A stretch of DNA of 44,755 bases from an uncultured Faecalibacterium sp. GTDB taxonomy: Bacteria > Bacillota > Clostridia > Oscillospirales > Ruminococcaceae. Positions 22,775 through 31,025 of this stretch are shown piece by piece. The notes under the pieces were generated by a model. It was not told the DNA's origin. It saw nothing but the letters and a program-made list of their open reading frames with translations, and ran no database searches. Each line of letters begins with the position of its first letter. Position 1 is the stretch's first letter. A program made the translations under genes and the position numbers. Location: the NCBI GenBank assembly GCA_934525845.1, contig CAKSZS010000018.1, forward strand, positions 1 to 44,755, written 5' to 3'.

Positions 22775-23554
22775 TCAGTCCTCCTGTCTGTGTCCTTTGA
22801 AGCGGGTGCCGGCGGGCTTGCCGTCTGCGATGTCGTACAGCACCTCCGGGTGGGCACCGTTGGCAATGACCATGTCGGCGCCGCTGCCGGTGACCATGCG
22901 GGCGGCCCGCAGTTTGGTGGCCATACCGCCGGTGCCCAGTGCCGAACCGGCCCCATCGGCCAGCGCCAGCACCGCAGGGGTGATCTCTTCCACCAGCGGG
23001 ATGAGCGTTGCATCCGGGTGGGTGTGGGGGTTGGCGGTGTACAGGCCGTCGATGTCGCTCAGCAGCACCAGCAGGTCGGCCTTGGCACAGCAGGCCACAA
23101 TGGCTGCCAAGGTGTCGTTGTCACCGATGGAGGTGATCTCATCGGTGGCCACGGTGTCGTTCTCGTTGATGATGGGCAGGGCGCCCAGCTCCAGCAGGCG
23201 GGACAGCGTGTTCTGGAAGTTCACCCGGCGTTCGGTGTGCTCCACATCCACGCCGGTGAGCAGGATCTGTGCGACCGTGTGATTGTAGGCATTGAACAGG
23301 CGGTCGTAGGTGTACATCAGCTCACACTGCCCCACGGCAGCGCAGGCCTGCTTGCTGGTGGTGTCCTTTGGGCGCGCAGCCAGCGACAGCTTGCCCACGC
23401 CCATGCCGATGGCACCCGATGACACCAGAATGACCTCGTGTCCTTCGTTTTTCAGATCGCTCAGCACCTTTACCAGCTGCTCCGTATGGCGGATGTTCAG
23501 CCGCCCGGTGGCGTATGCCAGGGTGGAGGTGCCTACCTTCACAACGATGCGCAT
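22775..23554 (-). CDS. proB: Glutamate 5-kinase (short form without PUA domain)
   Basis: 259-residue amino-acid kinase that phosphorylates glutamate, step 1 of proline synthesis and the usual point of proline feedback. The N-terminus VVKVGTSTL, the segment LVSSGAIGMG and NENDTVA...IGDNDTLAA are typical. The protein ends after GTGGMATKLRAA and a short tail. It thus lacks the C-terminal PUA domain of the 367-residue E. coli enzyme, as in several other Firmicutes. ATG 23554 lies 7 bp after proC, with an AAAGGG site 11 nt upstream. Confidence 0.96.
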   Translation of the reverse strand: MRIVVKVGTSTLAYATGRLNIRHTEQLVKVLSDLKNEGHEVILVSSGAIGMGVGKLSLAARPKDTTSKQACAAVGQCELMYTYDRLFNAYNHTVAQILLTGVDVEHTERRVNFQNTLSRLLELGALPIINENDTVATDEITSIGDNDTLAAIVACCAKADLLVLLSDIDGLYTANPHTHPDATLIPLVEEITPAVLALADGAGSALGTGGMATKLRAARMVTGSGADMVIANGAHPEVLYDIADGKPAGTRFKGHRQED

Positions 23555-23561
23555 AATTGTA

Positions 23562-24368
23562 TTAACCCTTTCCCATTTCCTTTGTTTTGTTGTATGCGGC
23601 GATCACGGCGTCAGTCACCGCGCCCCGCAGACCGTGCTCTTCCAGCACGCGGACGCCCTGAATGGTGCTGCCGCCGGGGCTGCACACGGCATCCTTCAGT
23701 TCGCCGGGATGCCTGCCGCTTTCCAGCACCAGCTTGGCGCTGCCCAGCACCATCTGGGCGGCATACTCCTGTGCTTTGGCACGGGGCAGGCCGCAGGCCA
23801 CGCCGCCGTCCGCCAGCGCTTCAATGAACTGGTACACCCAGGCCGGGCCGCAGCCGGACACGCAGCTGGCCGCATCGATGAGGTTTTCCGGCACCGGATC
23901 CAGACGGCCGGCCGGCGCCATGATCTTGCAGAAGGCTTCCTCTTCCTCGGCGGTGACGTTGCTGGAGCAATACTGGATCATGCCTTCGCCCACGGAGGCC
24001 GGGGTGTTGGGCATGATGCGGATGACCGGAAAGTCTTCTCCGGCCATTTCCTGGATGCGGGCGATGGGCAGGCCTGCCGCCATGCTGCACAGCACGAAGC
24101 GGCCCGGGCGTTCGGCCAGCGAGAACTTCAGCGGTTCCAGCAGAGCTTCCATCATCTGGGGCTTGACCGCCAGAAAGATCAGATCACACTCTGCGGCGAC
24201 CTCCGCGTTGGAGGCCGTTTTGCAGCCCAGCTCCTGTGCCAGCGCCTGCGCTTTGGATGCCGTGCGGTTGGCGAGATAAACTTTTTTCGGATCGACTGCT
24301 TTGCATACGGCGCGTGCAATGGCACCGCCCATGTTGCCGCAGCCCAGAAAACCGATGGTTTCCATCAT
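23562..24368 (-). CDS. proC: Pyrroline-5-carboxylate reductase
   Basis: 268-residue NAD(P)H enzyme that makes proline from pyrroline-5-carboxylate, the last step of the pathway. The Rossmann motif GFLGCGNMGGAIA is at the N-terminus and the C-terminal dimer/active-site signature CSPGGSTIQGVRVLEEHG is present, with SGCGPAWVYQFIEAL before it. Length is normal. First gene of the proCBA operon, so all three steps from glutamate are encoded together. GGGAGGG precedes the tandem ATG-ATG start. Confidence 0.97.
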   Translation of the reverse strand: MMETIGFLGCGNMGGAIARAVCKAVDPKKVYLANRTASKAQALAQELGCKTASNAEVAAECDLIFLAVKPQMMEALLEPLKFSLAERPGRFVLCSMAAGLPIARIQEMAGEDFPVIRIMPNTPASVGEGMIQYCSSNVTAEEEEAFCKIMAPAGRLDPVPENLIDAASCVSGCGPAWVYQFIEALADGGVACGLPRAKAQEYAAQMVLGSAKLVLESGRHPGELKDAVCSPGGSTIQGVRVLEEHGLRGAVTDAVIAAYNKTKEMGKG

Positions 24369-24409
24369 ATACTATTACCCTCCCTTGCGGCAGAAGACTG
24401 CCTGCCCCC

Positions 24410-24438
24410 ATTCTAAGCACCCGGCGGGATAAAATCAA
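24410..24438 (-). promoter_or_regulatory. Promoter of the proCBA operon
   Basis: On the minus strand, TTGATT (24438-24433), 17-bp spacer, TAGAAT (24415-24410), 42 bp before the proC start. The rest of the 24,440-24,620 gap shows no gene. Confidence 0.65.
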
Positions 24439-24622
24439 GTGCTTTGCCGTTTTTTTGCCGCAGAGCCATTCCGGAGCGCCCGGCAGCAGAGAAGGGAAAA
24501 CCGGTGTTGTTGATGGTAATCCATCGCATTTTGTATGGCAGTCTTGACAAAGGAATGCTGCCGACCGGGGCATCTCTGCAGGAAAATGCATAATAAATTC
24601 AAAATCCATACAAAAAATGGCC

Positions 24623-24652
24623 TTGCAATTTTGTGCAGCTTTGCGGTAAAAT
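24623..24652 (+). promoter_or_regulatory. Promoter of the TetR-type regulator
   Basis: TTGCAA (24623-24628), 18-bp spacer, TAAAAT (24647-24652), with the coding start 74 bp downstream. Confidence 0.55.
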
Positions 24653-24726
24653 AGGAAGCGGAGAATCTTCTCACGGACGTCACCGCACACGGCAGGAAGT
24701 TTCCTGCCCGGGAAAGGATGGTTTTT

Positions 24727-25308
24727 GTGTCACAGACAACCAAACGCGCGCTGGAAGCTTCGCTGAAAAAGCTGCTGCTTCAGAAACCGCTGAACAAGAT
24801 CACGATCAACGATATCACCGAGGACTGCGGTGTGAACCGCATGACCTTTTACTATCACTTCAAGGATATTTACGACCTGGTGGACTGGATCATGGTGGAG
24901 GATGCCACCAAGGTACTGGAAGGACGCAAGAGCTTCGATACCTGGACGGAAGCGTTTCTGGACATTCTGCAGCAGATCCAGGACAACAAGGTGCTGGTGC
25001 TGAACGTGTACCGCTCCGTGGGCCGGGAACAGGTGGAGCAGTACCTTTATAAGATGCTGGATCCCATGCTGAAGGAATTTGTGGACCGCGAATGCCGGGA
25101 CATCACCGTGCAGGATGCGGACAAGCAGTTTGTGGTGGACTTTTACAAGTATGCGCTGGTGGGTGTGGTGCTGGAATGGGTGCGCCGGGACATGAAGACG
25201 GACCCGGCAGCCATTGTGGAGCGCATGGGACGGATGCTGCAGGGAGATCTGCGCCGGGCTTTGTGCCGGCTGGCCAGCAGCAAGATCGTTCTGCCGGTGG
25301 AAGACTGA
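24727..25308 (+). CDS. TetR-family transcriptional regulator (DhaS-like)
   Basis: 193-residue regulator. The N-terminal helix-turn-helix reads ITINDITEDCGVNRMTFYYH followed by FKDIYDLVDWIM, typical of TetR proteins. The C-terminal half (from about residue 75) is helical and resembles the TetR C-terminal type found in DhaS. The GTG at 24727 is preferred because AAAGGA is well spaced from it but abuts the ATG at 24718. It ends 32 bp before a terminator and precedes the radical SAM gene, which has its own promoter; control of that gene is possible but unproven. Confidence 0.88.
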   Translation: MSQTTKRALEASLKKLLLQKPLNKITINDITEDCGVNRMTFYYHFKDIYDLVDWIMVEDATKVLEGRKSFDTWTEAFLDILQQIQDNKVLVLNVYRSVGREQVEQYLYKMLDPMLKEFVDRECRDITVQDADKQFVVDFYKYALVGVVLEWVRRDMKTDPAAIVERMGRMLQGDLRRALCRLASSKIVLPVED

Positions 25309-25340
25309 AGCGGGCAAAGATCGGAATTTAAGCATTTTCG

Positions 25341-25375
25341 GTGCTGTGATGGGTTTTCCATCACGGCACTTTTTC
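25341..25375 (+). terminator. Terminator after the TetR-type gene
   Basis: GTGCTGTGATGG / CCATCACGGCAC (11 of 12 pairs) with a GTTTT loop, followed by TTTTT. Confidence 0.85.
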
Positions 25376-25401
25376 TGTTTATGGCAGGTTTTGACGGAAA
25401 A

Positions 25402-25410
25402 TGCTATGAT
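25402..25410 (+). promoter_or_regulatory. Extended -10 promoter of the radical SAM gene
   Basis: TGCTATGAT, an extended -10 box, 54 bp before the start codon. No good -35 at 17 bp; TTGACG at 25390 is too close. Confidence 0.45.
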
Positions 25411-25463
25411 ACGGACATACAATCAAAGAGATATTCCAAAGAATCGTTTGGAGGAAAAGGACA

Positions 25464-26897
25464 ATGAATACTTCTGTTGAGAATCTGACCCATAAAATGC
25501 AGCGTGCCGCTGTGGGCAAGCTGGTGGACGTGGTGTTGTCCCGTGCAGATAAAGACCGTGAAAAGACCATCGGCCAGATCGTGGATCTGGCCAAGCAGTT
25601 CTATGGCAGTGCATTCAGCGAGGAGACCTACGAGCACGCCAGAAAGACTCTGAGCGATCCGGACAGCAAGTGGTCCAAGCTGATCAACTGCGTGCTGGAT
25701 CAGACCGATCCCAACGTGGCCCGTACCATGGCGCTGAATCTGGGCTACGAGGCGTTCTTCCGCGGCACCAAGATGATCCGGGAGAACCGCGTGAAGTACC
25801 AGTGCAACATTCCCTGGCTGATCCTGTTCGACCCGACCTCTGCCTGCAATATGCACTGCGTGGGCTGCTGGGCCGGCGAGTACGGCCACAAGAACAACCT
25901 CAGCTTTGAGGATATGGATAAGATCATCACCCAGGGCAAGGAACTGGGCGTATACCTGTATATGCTGACCGGCGGCGAACCGCTGGTGCGCAAGGCCGAC
26001 ATCCTGAAGCTGGCTGAAAAGCACAACGATGTGCAGTTCGCCATCTACACCAACTCGACTCTGATCGATGAACCGTTCTGCAAGGAAGTGGTGCGGCTGG
26101 GCAACATCGCGTTCATGCTGTCCATCGAGGGCACCCCGGAGACCAACGATGCACGCCGCGGCGACGGCCACTATGCCGCCGTCATGCACGCCATGGACCT
26201 GCTGAAGGAGCACGGCATCGTGTTCGGCACCTCCATCTGCTACACCCGTGACAACATCGAAGCTGTCACCAACGACAAGTTCATGCGCTTCCTGTGCGAG
26301 AAGGGCGCCCACTTCGGGTTCTACTTCCACTATATGCCCGTGGGCAACGATGCCGCCCCGGAGCTGATGCCCACCCCGGAGCAGCGCAAATACATGATCG
26401 ACCGCATCCGTTACCTGCGTTCGGAGGACTGCGACATCCCGTTCTACCCCATGGACTTCCAGAACGACGGCGAGTTCGTGGGCGGCTGCATTGCCGGCGG
26501 CCGCAACTACTTCCACATCAACTCTGCCGGTGACGCCGAGCCGTGTGTGTTCATCCACTATTCCAACGCTAACATCCACGACCAGAGCATTCTGGAGATC
26601 CTGCACAGCCCGCTGTTCATGGCCTACCACAACGGCCAGCCCTTCAACAAGAATCACCTGCGTCCCTGCCCGATGCTGGAGAACCCCGAGCTGCTGCAGA
26701 AGATGGTCCACGAGACCGGTGCCCACAGCACCGACCTGCAGTCTCCGGAGAGCGTGGAGCACCTGTGCGAGAAGTGCAAGAGCTACGCCGCCAACTGGCA
26801 GCCTGCCGCAGACGAGATCTGGTCTCACACCAAGATCCGGGAGAGCCGCTACGAGAACTACAAGGACTGGAAGCCCTCTCAGCCCATTGAAAAGTAA
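25464..26897 (+). CDS. Radical SAM protein with SPASM-like C-terminus
   Basis: 477-residue enzyme. The radical SAM cluster motif is CNMHCVGC (Cys128, 132, 135), followed by MLTGGEPLV (the GGE motif) and SIEGTPETNDARRG. After the barrel, GGCIAGGRNYFHINSAGDAEPC and later RPCPMLEN and HLCEKCKSY supply Cys residues for an auxiliary cluster, as in SPASM-type proteins. About 110 helical residues precede the core. The substrate is unknown; no peptide precursor gene is visible beside it. GGAGGAAAAGG lies before the ATG. Codon use is strongly biased, like the butyrate genes, suggesting high expression. Confidence 0.9.
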   Translation: MNTSVENLTHKMQRAAVGKLVDVVLSRADKDREKTIGQIVDLAKQFYGSAFSEETYEHARKTLSDPDSKWSKLINCVLDQTDPNVARTMALNLGYEAFFRGTKMIRENRVKYQCNIPWLILFDPTSACNMHCVGCWAGEYGHKNNLSFEDMDKIITQGKELGVYLYMLTGGEPLVRKADILKLAEKHNDVQFAIYTNSTLIDEPFCKEVVRLGNIAFMLSIEGTPETNDARRGDGHYAAVMHAMDLLKEHGIVFGTSICYTRDNIEAVTNDKFMRFLCEKGAHFGFYFHYMPVGNDAAPELMPTPEQRKYMIDRIRYLRSEDCDIPFYPMDFQNDGEFVGGCIAGGRNYFHINSAGDAEPCVFIHYSNANIHDQSILEILHSPLFMAYHNGQPFNKNHLRPCPMLENPELLQKMVHETGAHSTDLQSPESVEHLCEKCKSYAANWQPAADEIWSHTKIRESRYENYKDWKPSQPIEK

Positions 26898-26915
26898 CCA
26901 ACAGGCATCCTAAAA

Positions 26916-26951
26916 CAAAGGCCCTGCGTTCCAAGGAACGCAGGGCCTTTG
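26916..26951. terminator. Terminator after the radical SAM gene
   Basis: Perfect 17-bp inverted repeat CAAAGGCCCTGCGTTCC / GGAACGCAGGGCCTTTG, 18 bp past the stop. The 2-base gap means the central pairs must open to form the loop. It could work in both directions. Confidence 0.8.
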
Positions 26952-26980
26952 TGCGTGTGTGGGATGGCTGTTTTTGAGTG

Positions 26981-27223
26981 GCCTCGCCCTCTCAGTCACC
27001 TGCGGTGACAGCTCTCCCAAAGGGAGAGCCTCTGGCGAAACCAGAAACTTTGCGTGGACTGCCAAAGCCTCTCCCTTTGAAAGACTTCCCCCGGTCGGGA
27101 AAGATTCTCCCCGCGCCGGGGAGAAATGTCACCGCAGGTGACAAAGTGGGGAACAGATGTCGCGTAAGCGACAAAAAGGGGAACAAGGTGGCATCGCGCT
27201 AGCGATGACGGAGAGGGCGAGGT
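26981..27223. repeat. MITE-like repeat with terminal inverted repeats
   Basis: The left end GCCTCGCCCTCTCAGTCA is the inverse of the right end TGACGGAGAGGGCGAGGT at 16 of 18 positions; the element is 243 bp long. It has internal hairpins (GCTCTCCCAAAGGGAGAGC; TGTCGCGTAAGCGACA) and a long-range pair TCACCTGCGGTGA / TCACCGCAGGTGA. There is no coding frame with a ribosome site. A related fragment is at 42,736. No clear target duplication is seen. Confidence 0.7.
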
Positions 27224-27261
27224 CGCTGATAATAGGTACAGTGCGTAAACGGAAGATGCAC

Positions 27262-27293
27262 AAAAAAGCCCCGCGCCTTTTCAGGTACGGGGC
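27262..27293 (-). terminator. Terminator after the AI-2E-family transporter gene
   Basis: On the minus strand, GCCCCGTACC pairs with GGCGCGGGGC (mismatch in the middle), followed by TTTTTT. Confidence 0.7.
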
Positions 27294-27314
27294 AGGGAAG
27301 AGCGTTTTGAAAGC

Positions 27315-28574
27315 TCAGTGTTCTGCAGGGGCATCAGGGGCTTCTGCGGCCGGAACATTATCTTCCGGGTCGCCGAACTTGTTGTGGTATTCGTTCAGCA
27401 GGGTCGTTTCGTTGTGCTTGCGCAGGCCGAAGAAGACCAGCTTCTTGATGATATCGTAGATGACCGCGAAGAGCGGGACGCCGATGATCATGCCCACGAA
27501 GCCCCAAAGGCCGCCGAACAGCAGGATGGCAAACAGCACCCAGAAACTGGACAGGCCGGTGGTGTTGCCCAGGATCTTGGGGCCGATGACGTTGCCGTCC
27601 AGCTGCTGCAGCACCAGCACGAACAGGATGAACCACAATGCCTTGATGGGATCCTGGATGAGGATGAGCAGGGTGGCAGGCACCGCACCGATGAACGGGC
27701 CGAAGAAGGGAATGACGTTGGTCACACCGATGATGACCGACACCAGCAGGGCGCTGGGAAACTTGAAGATCATGCAGCCGATGTAGCACAGCACGCCGAT
27801 GATGGCGGAATCCATGATCTTGCCGTTGATGAAGCCGCCGAACATTTTGTCCGCGTACTTCACTTCTTCGATGATCAGTTCAGCCCAGCGGGGTTTGAGG
27901 AGACTGTACAGGATCAGCTTGGCCTGCTGGACGAACCGCTTACGGCTGGCCAGCATATAAACAGCCACGATGATGCCGATGACCAGGTTTTTCACCCAGG
28001 TCACAACGCTCAGCACGCCGATGCCCACGCCGCTGACGATGTTCTGCATGGAAGGCATCAGGTTGCTCTTGATCCAGGAATCCAGGTTGTCCAGGTTCAC
28101 ATTGAGTGCCCGATAAGCCGAGTTGAGGGCATCGTTGATGAACTGGTTGCTCTCCACGAACTCCACATGATTGGCCCACCGCACGAATTTTGTGATGTTG
28201 GCCTGTGCGGTATAGTACAGGGCGGTCACGCTGGAGACCAGCTGCGGAATGATCATCATCAGCAGGGCGTAGATGACCAGCAGGCCAAACAGGATGGTGG
28301 CCGCGATGGACAGCGCGCTGATCAGGCCGTTCCACTTTTCCGGGATGAACCGCCGCAGGAATGCTTCAATGGTGTTGCACACCGGCTTGAGCAGGTAGGC
28401 GATCGCTGTGCCGTAGATGAACGGCATCAGGATGCCGGTCAGGGTGGAGACCGCATCTCCGAAGCCTTCGTACCGGTAGATGAAGAAGAAAAAGATGATG
28501 CTCAGGGCGATCGCGCCAAACCCGGCCAGCATCGCGTACAGGTATGGCTTGATGTGTGGCTTTTTGTCCATCAT
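27315..28574 (-). CDS. AI-2E family transporter (PerM/TqsA-like membrane protein)
   Basis: 419-residue polytopic membrane protein with about seven or eight helices: paired segments near the start (YAMLAGFGAIALSIIFFFF, GILMPFIYGTAIAYLL), a soluble middle of about 90 residues, and a C-terminal block with VIGVTNVIPFFGPFIGAVPA. Its proline/glycine pattern, with the later QQLDGNVIGPKILG, is the family signature. Family members are linked to export of small molecules or Na+/H+ exchange; the substrate here is unknown. ATG 28574 follows GGAG by 6 nt; 28571 is also possible. It lies 48 bp after the CoA-transferase gene on the same strand without a clear terminator, so a butyrate-related transport role is tempting but speculative. 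Confidence 0.88.
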   Translation of the reverse strand: MMDKKPHIKPYLYAMLAGFGAIALSIIFFFFIYRYEGFGDAVSTLTGILMPFIYGTAIAYLLKPVCNTIEAFLRRFIPEKWNGLISALSIAATILFGLLVIYALLMMIIPQLVSSVTALYYTAQANITKFVRWANHVEFVESNQFINDALNSAYRALNVNLDNLDSWIKSNLMPSMQNIVSGVGIGVLSVVTWVKNLVIGIIVAVYMLASRKRFVQQAKLILYSLLKPRWAELIIEEVKYADKMFGGFINGKIMDSAIIGVLCYIGCMIFKFPSALLVSVIIGVTNVIPFFGPFIGAVPATLLILIQDPIKALWFILFVLVLQQLDGNVIGPKILGNTTGLSSFWVLFAILLFGGLWGFVGMIIGVPLFAVIYDIIKKLVFFGLRKHNETTLLNEYHNKFGDPEDNVPAAEAPDAPAEH

Positions 28575-28589
28575 GACAAACTCCATTCC

Positions 28590-28618
28590 CGCTGCGGGCA
28601 GCAGGAATCCCCGCAGCA
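28590..28618 (-). other. Intercistronic hairpin between but and the transporter
   Basis: GCTGCGGG pairs with CCCGCAGC on the minus strand, 5 bp after the but stop, with no T-run. It may stabilise the upstream mRNA or lower expression of the transporter. Confidence 0.45.
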
Positions 28619-28622
28619 CTTA

Positions 28623-29969
28623 TCAGATTTTGTTGCTCCTGCGCCAGATGTGCATCTTCTCGGCTTCCTGGATCAGCTCCTCGCGGAAGTCGGGGTGAGC
28701 AACGCTGATGAGTGCTTCAGCCTTTTCCCATGCGGTCAGGCCCTTCAGGTTCACACAGCCGTACTCGGTGCACAGATAGTGGAGGTTGGCACGGGTATCG
28801 GTGACGATACTGCCATTCTCCAGGGTGGGACGGATGCGGCTCTCCAGCTTGCCGGTCTTCTTATTAAAGAAGGTAGAGGACAGGCAGATGAAGCTCTTGC
28901 CGCCGTTGGAAAGGTATGCACCCAGAACGAAGTCCAGCTGACCGCCTGCACCGGAAATGTGCTTGGTGCCGGCGCTCTCCGCGTTCACCTGGCCGAACAG
29001 ATCGATGTCCACCGCGTTGTTGATGGAAATGAAGTTGTCCAGGGCGGAAATGCTGCGGATATCGTTGGTGTAGTCCACGGGAGCAGACATACACTCCGGG
29101 TTGTCGTTCAGATAGTCATACATCTTCTGGGTGCCTGCACCGAAGGCGTAGACCTGACGGCCTTTGTCCAGCTGTTTGCGGGCGCCGGTGATCTTGCCGG
29201 CCTTGGCAATGTCCACGAAAGCGTCCACATACATCTCGGTGTGCACGCCCAGATCCTTCAGGTCGCTCTGGGCGATCAGGCTGCCGATGGCGTTGGGCAT
29301 TCCGCCGATGCCCAGCTGCAGGCAGGCACCGTTGGGGATCTGGGGCACGATCAGGTTGGCGACCTTCAGATCCACCTCGGTGGCGGCGCCGGGAGCGGCC
29401 ATCTGGCCGATGGGCGGGTTGGTGCCCTCCACGATGCCGGTCACTTTGGAAATGTGGATGCAGTTCTCCATGCCGCCGAGGCACCGGGGCATATTCTGGT
29501 TGACTTCCACAACGATCTTTTTGGCCTTCTCGCACACAGCGCCCAGATGGGATGCGCTGGGGCCGAAGTTGAAGTAGCCGTGCTCGTCCATGGGGGTCAC
29601 CTGGAACACTGCCACATCCACGGGATCCGGGCTTTCCCGGTAGTAACGGGGCAGCTCGGAGTAGCGGATGGGAGAGTAGAAGGAGAAGCCCTGGGCAATG
29701 GCCTTGCGCTCAATGCCGCCCATATGCCAGCTGTTCCAGGTCATGTGGGCAGCGGGATCGTCGATCTGGAAGATCTCGGGCACCCACATCAGGATGCCGC
29801 CGCGGAAGTTGACGCCCTCCAGTTCCGGCAGGCGCTTGGCAAGCTCGGCGTCCACGGCCACGGGGGTATTCACGGCCCAGCCGTAGTCTACCCAGTCACC
29901 GCTCTTGACCAGAGAAGCAGCCTGTGCGGCAGTCATCTTTTTCTGCGCATACAGTTCCATAAAATCCAT
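28623..29969 (-). CDS. but: Butyryl-CoA:acetate CoA-transferase
   Basis: 448-residue enzyme that moves CoA from butyryl-CoA to acetate, releasing butyrate and regenerating acetyl-CoA, the last step of butyrate formation in Faecalibacterium and Roseburia. The Glu of GVHTEMYVDA (about residue 245) is where family I transferases form the acyl-glutamate, and the glycine-rich ISGAGGQLDFVLGA binds CoA. The size equals the known F. prausnitzii enzyme. The related 4-hydroxybutyrate CoA-transferase is the main alternative; the butyrate operon next door favours this call. ATG 29969 follows GGGAGG by 10 nt. Confidence 0.94.
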   Translation of the reverse strand: MDFMELYAQKKMTAAQAASLVKSGDWVDYGWAVNTPVAVDAELAKRLPELEGVNFRGGILMWVPEIFQIDDPAAHMTWNSWHMGGIERKAIAQGFSFYSPIRYSELPRYYRESPDPVDVAVFQVTPMDEHGYFNFGPSASHLGAVCEKAKKIVVEVNQNMPRCLGGMENCIHISKVTGIVEGTNPPIGQMAAPGAATEVDLKVANLIVPQIPNGACLQLGIGGMPNAIGSLIAQSDLKDLGVHTEMYVDAFVDIAKAGKITGARKQLDKGRQVYAFGAGTQKMYDYLNDNPECMSAPVDYTNDIRSISALDNFISINNAVDIDLFGQVNAESAGTKHISGAGGQLDFVLGAYLSNGGKSFICLSSTFFNKKTGKLESRIRPTLENGSIVTDTRANLHYLCTEYGCVNLKGLTAWEKAEALISVAHPDFREELIQEAEKMHIWRRSNKI

Positions 29970-30119
29970 TATAAACCATCCTCCCTTAAAATACATAAAA
30001 GAATTGTAAACTTTTCACAATCCTTTGGGAACAGATCCAGCTGTGCGCCGGAACCTTTCCGGCCGGGGCATCCGGCAGATGCACCGTGTCCGCCCGAAAG
30101 GCAGGACTTGCACAACTTA

Positions 30120-30148
30120 GTTATAACATTAACAATGTACGGAATCAA
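30120..30148 (-). promoter_or_regulatory. Promoter of but
   Basis: On the minus strand, TTGATT (30148-30143), 17-bp spacer, TATAAC (30125-30120). The transcript would have a leader of about 145 nt. Confidence 0.6.
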
Positions 30149-30364
30149 TAGAATTTCGTGAAAAATTTCGCCAACTGGCAATATGGACAAATTTTGTAGA
30201 GATTCTAGAGAATTGTTTGGTATGCTAAGGCCAAAAATCTGGCAAAAAAGACTTGATAAAATTTTGACGATGTGGTTTACTAGGGATGTGGCAAGGCGGT
30301 GCGCCGCAGTGCGGGTTCGATTGTTTAAAAAATAACGATGAATCGCCCCGCAGGGATGCGCGCC

Positions 30365-30393
30365 TTGCACCGGAAGCTGGAAAGTGCTATCAT
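30365..30393 (+). promoter_or_regulatory. Promoter of coaD
   Basis: TTGCAC (30365-30370), 17-bp spacer, TATCAT (30388-30393) with TGC just before the -10 hexamer, 48 bp from the start codon. Confidence 0.6.
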
Positions 30394-30441
30394 GGCAGAA
30401 CCAAATCGCGCTTTTCAAAGCGCACAAGGAGGACACCAACG

Positions 30442-30942
30442 ATGGCAACAGCCGTTTATCCCGGGTCGTTCGATCCGGTCACCAAAGGTCATCTGGACAT
30501 CATCAAGCGTGCCGCCAAGATCAACGACCATCTGATCGTGGCCGTGCTGATCAACAGCGCCAAGAACCCGCTGTTCACCGTAGAAGAACGGGTGGAGCTG
30601 CTGAAGGAGTGCTGCAAGGGCATCCCGAATGTCAGTGTGGAGAGCTTTGACGGCCTGACCGTAGAGTTCGCCAAAAAGCGCCGCGCTTCGGTCATGGTGC
30701 GGGGGCTGCGGGCGGTCACGGATTTCGAGAACGAGATCCAGCTGGCGCAGACCAACCACGCATTGATGCCCGGCATCGAGACCATGTTTCTGGCCACCAG
30801 CATCAAATGGAGCTACCTCTCGTCCACCATCGTCAAGGAGGCCGCTTACTACGGCAGCGACATCAGCAAGTTCGTGACGCCCAACGTGGAAAAGGCCGTC
30901 AACGAAAAGTTCGATGAACGGCGCCGGAACGGCAAGCTCTGA
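30442..30942 (+). CDS. coaD: Phosphopantetheine adenylyltransferase
   Basis: 166-residue nucleotidyltransferase that makes dephospho-CoA from 4'-phosphopantetheine and ATP, the penultimate step of CoA synthesis. The N-terminal AVYPGSFDPVTKGHLDII carries the T/HxGH ATP-binding motif, and YLSSTIVKEAAYYG is the C-terminal ISSxxVKE-type motif. Length is normal. AAGGAGG precedes ATG 30442. It lies between but and the butyrate operon; CoA supply is a sensible neighbour to a CoA-thioester pathway, though the linkage may be chance. Confidence 0.97.
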   Translation: MATAVYPGSFDPVTKGHLDIIKRAAKINDHLIVAVLINSAKNPLFTVEERVELLKECCKGIPNVSVESFDGLTVEFAKKRRASVMVRGLRAVTDFENEIQLAQTNHALMPGIETMFLATSIKWSYLSSTIVKEAAYYGSDISKFVTPNVEKAVNEKFDERRRNGKL

Positions 30943-31025
30943 TCTGTTTGCAAAAATGTCCACAGGGCATTTTGATAAAAAGGTTTACGCAAAGAAACAC
31001 ATACACAATTCAGGAGGCTATTCAC

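Larger units (their letters stand above)
29970..30441. other. Divergent intergenic region between but and coaD
   Basis: No gene. It holds the but promoter and a leader of about 140 nt with hairpin GCCGGAA-CCT-TTCCGGC near 30050, then an AT-rich centre and coaD promoter elements (TTGATA-17-TTTACT near 30253-30281, and the downstream pair listed separately). Confidence 0.6.

Noticed and set aside
26916..26951. Palindrome as an insertion-sequence end
   Set aside because: It is a single copy directly after a stop codon and forms a good terminator hairpin.
27318..30161. 947-codon plus-strand open frame
   Set aside because: It is the antisense of the transporter and but genes, low in complexity and without a ribosome site or family motifs.
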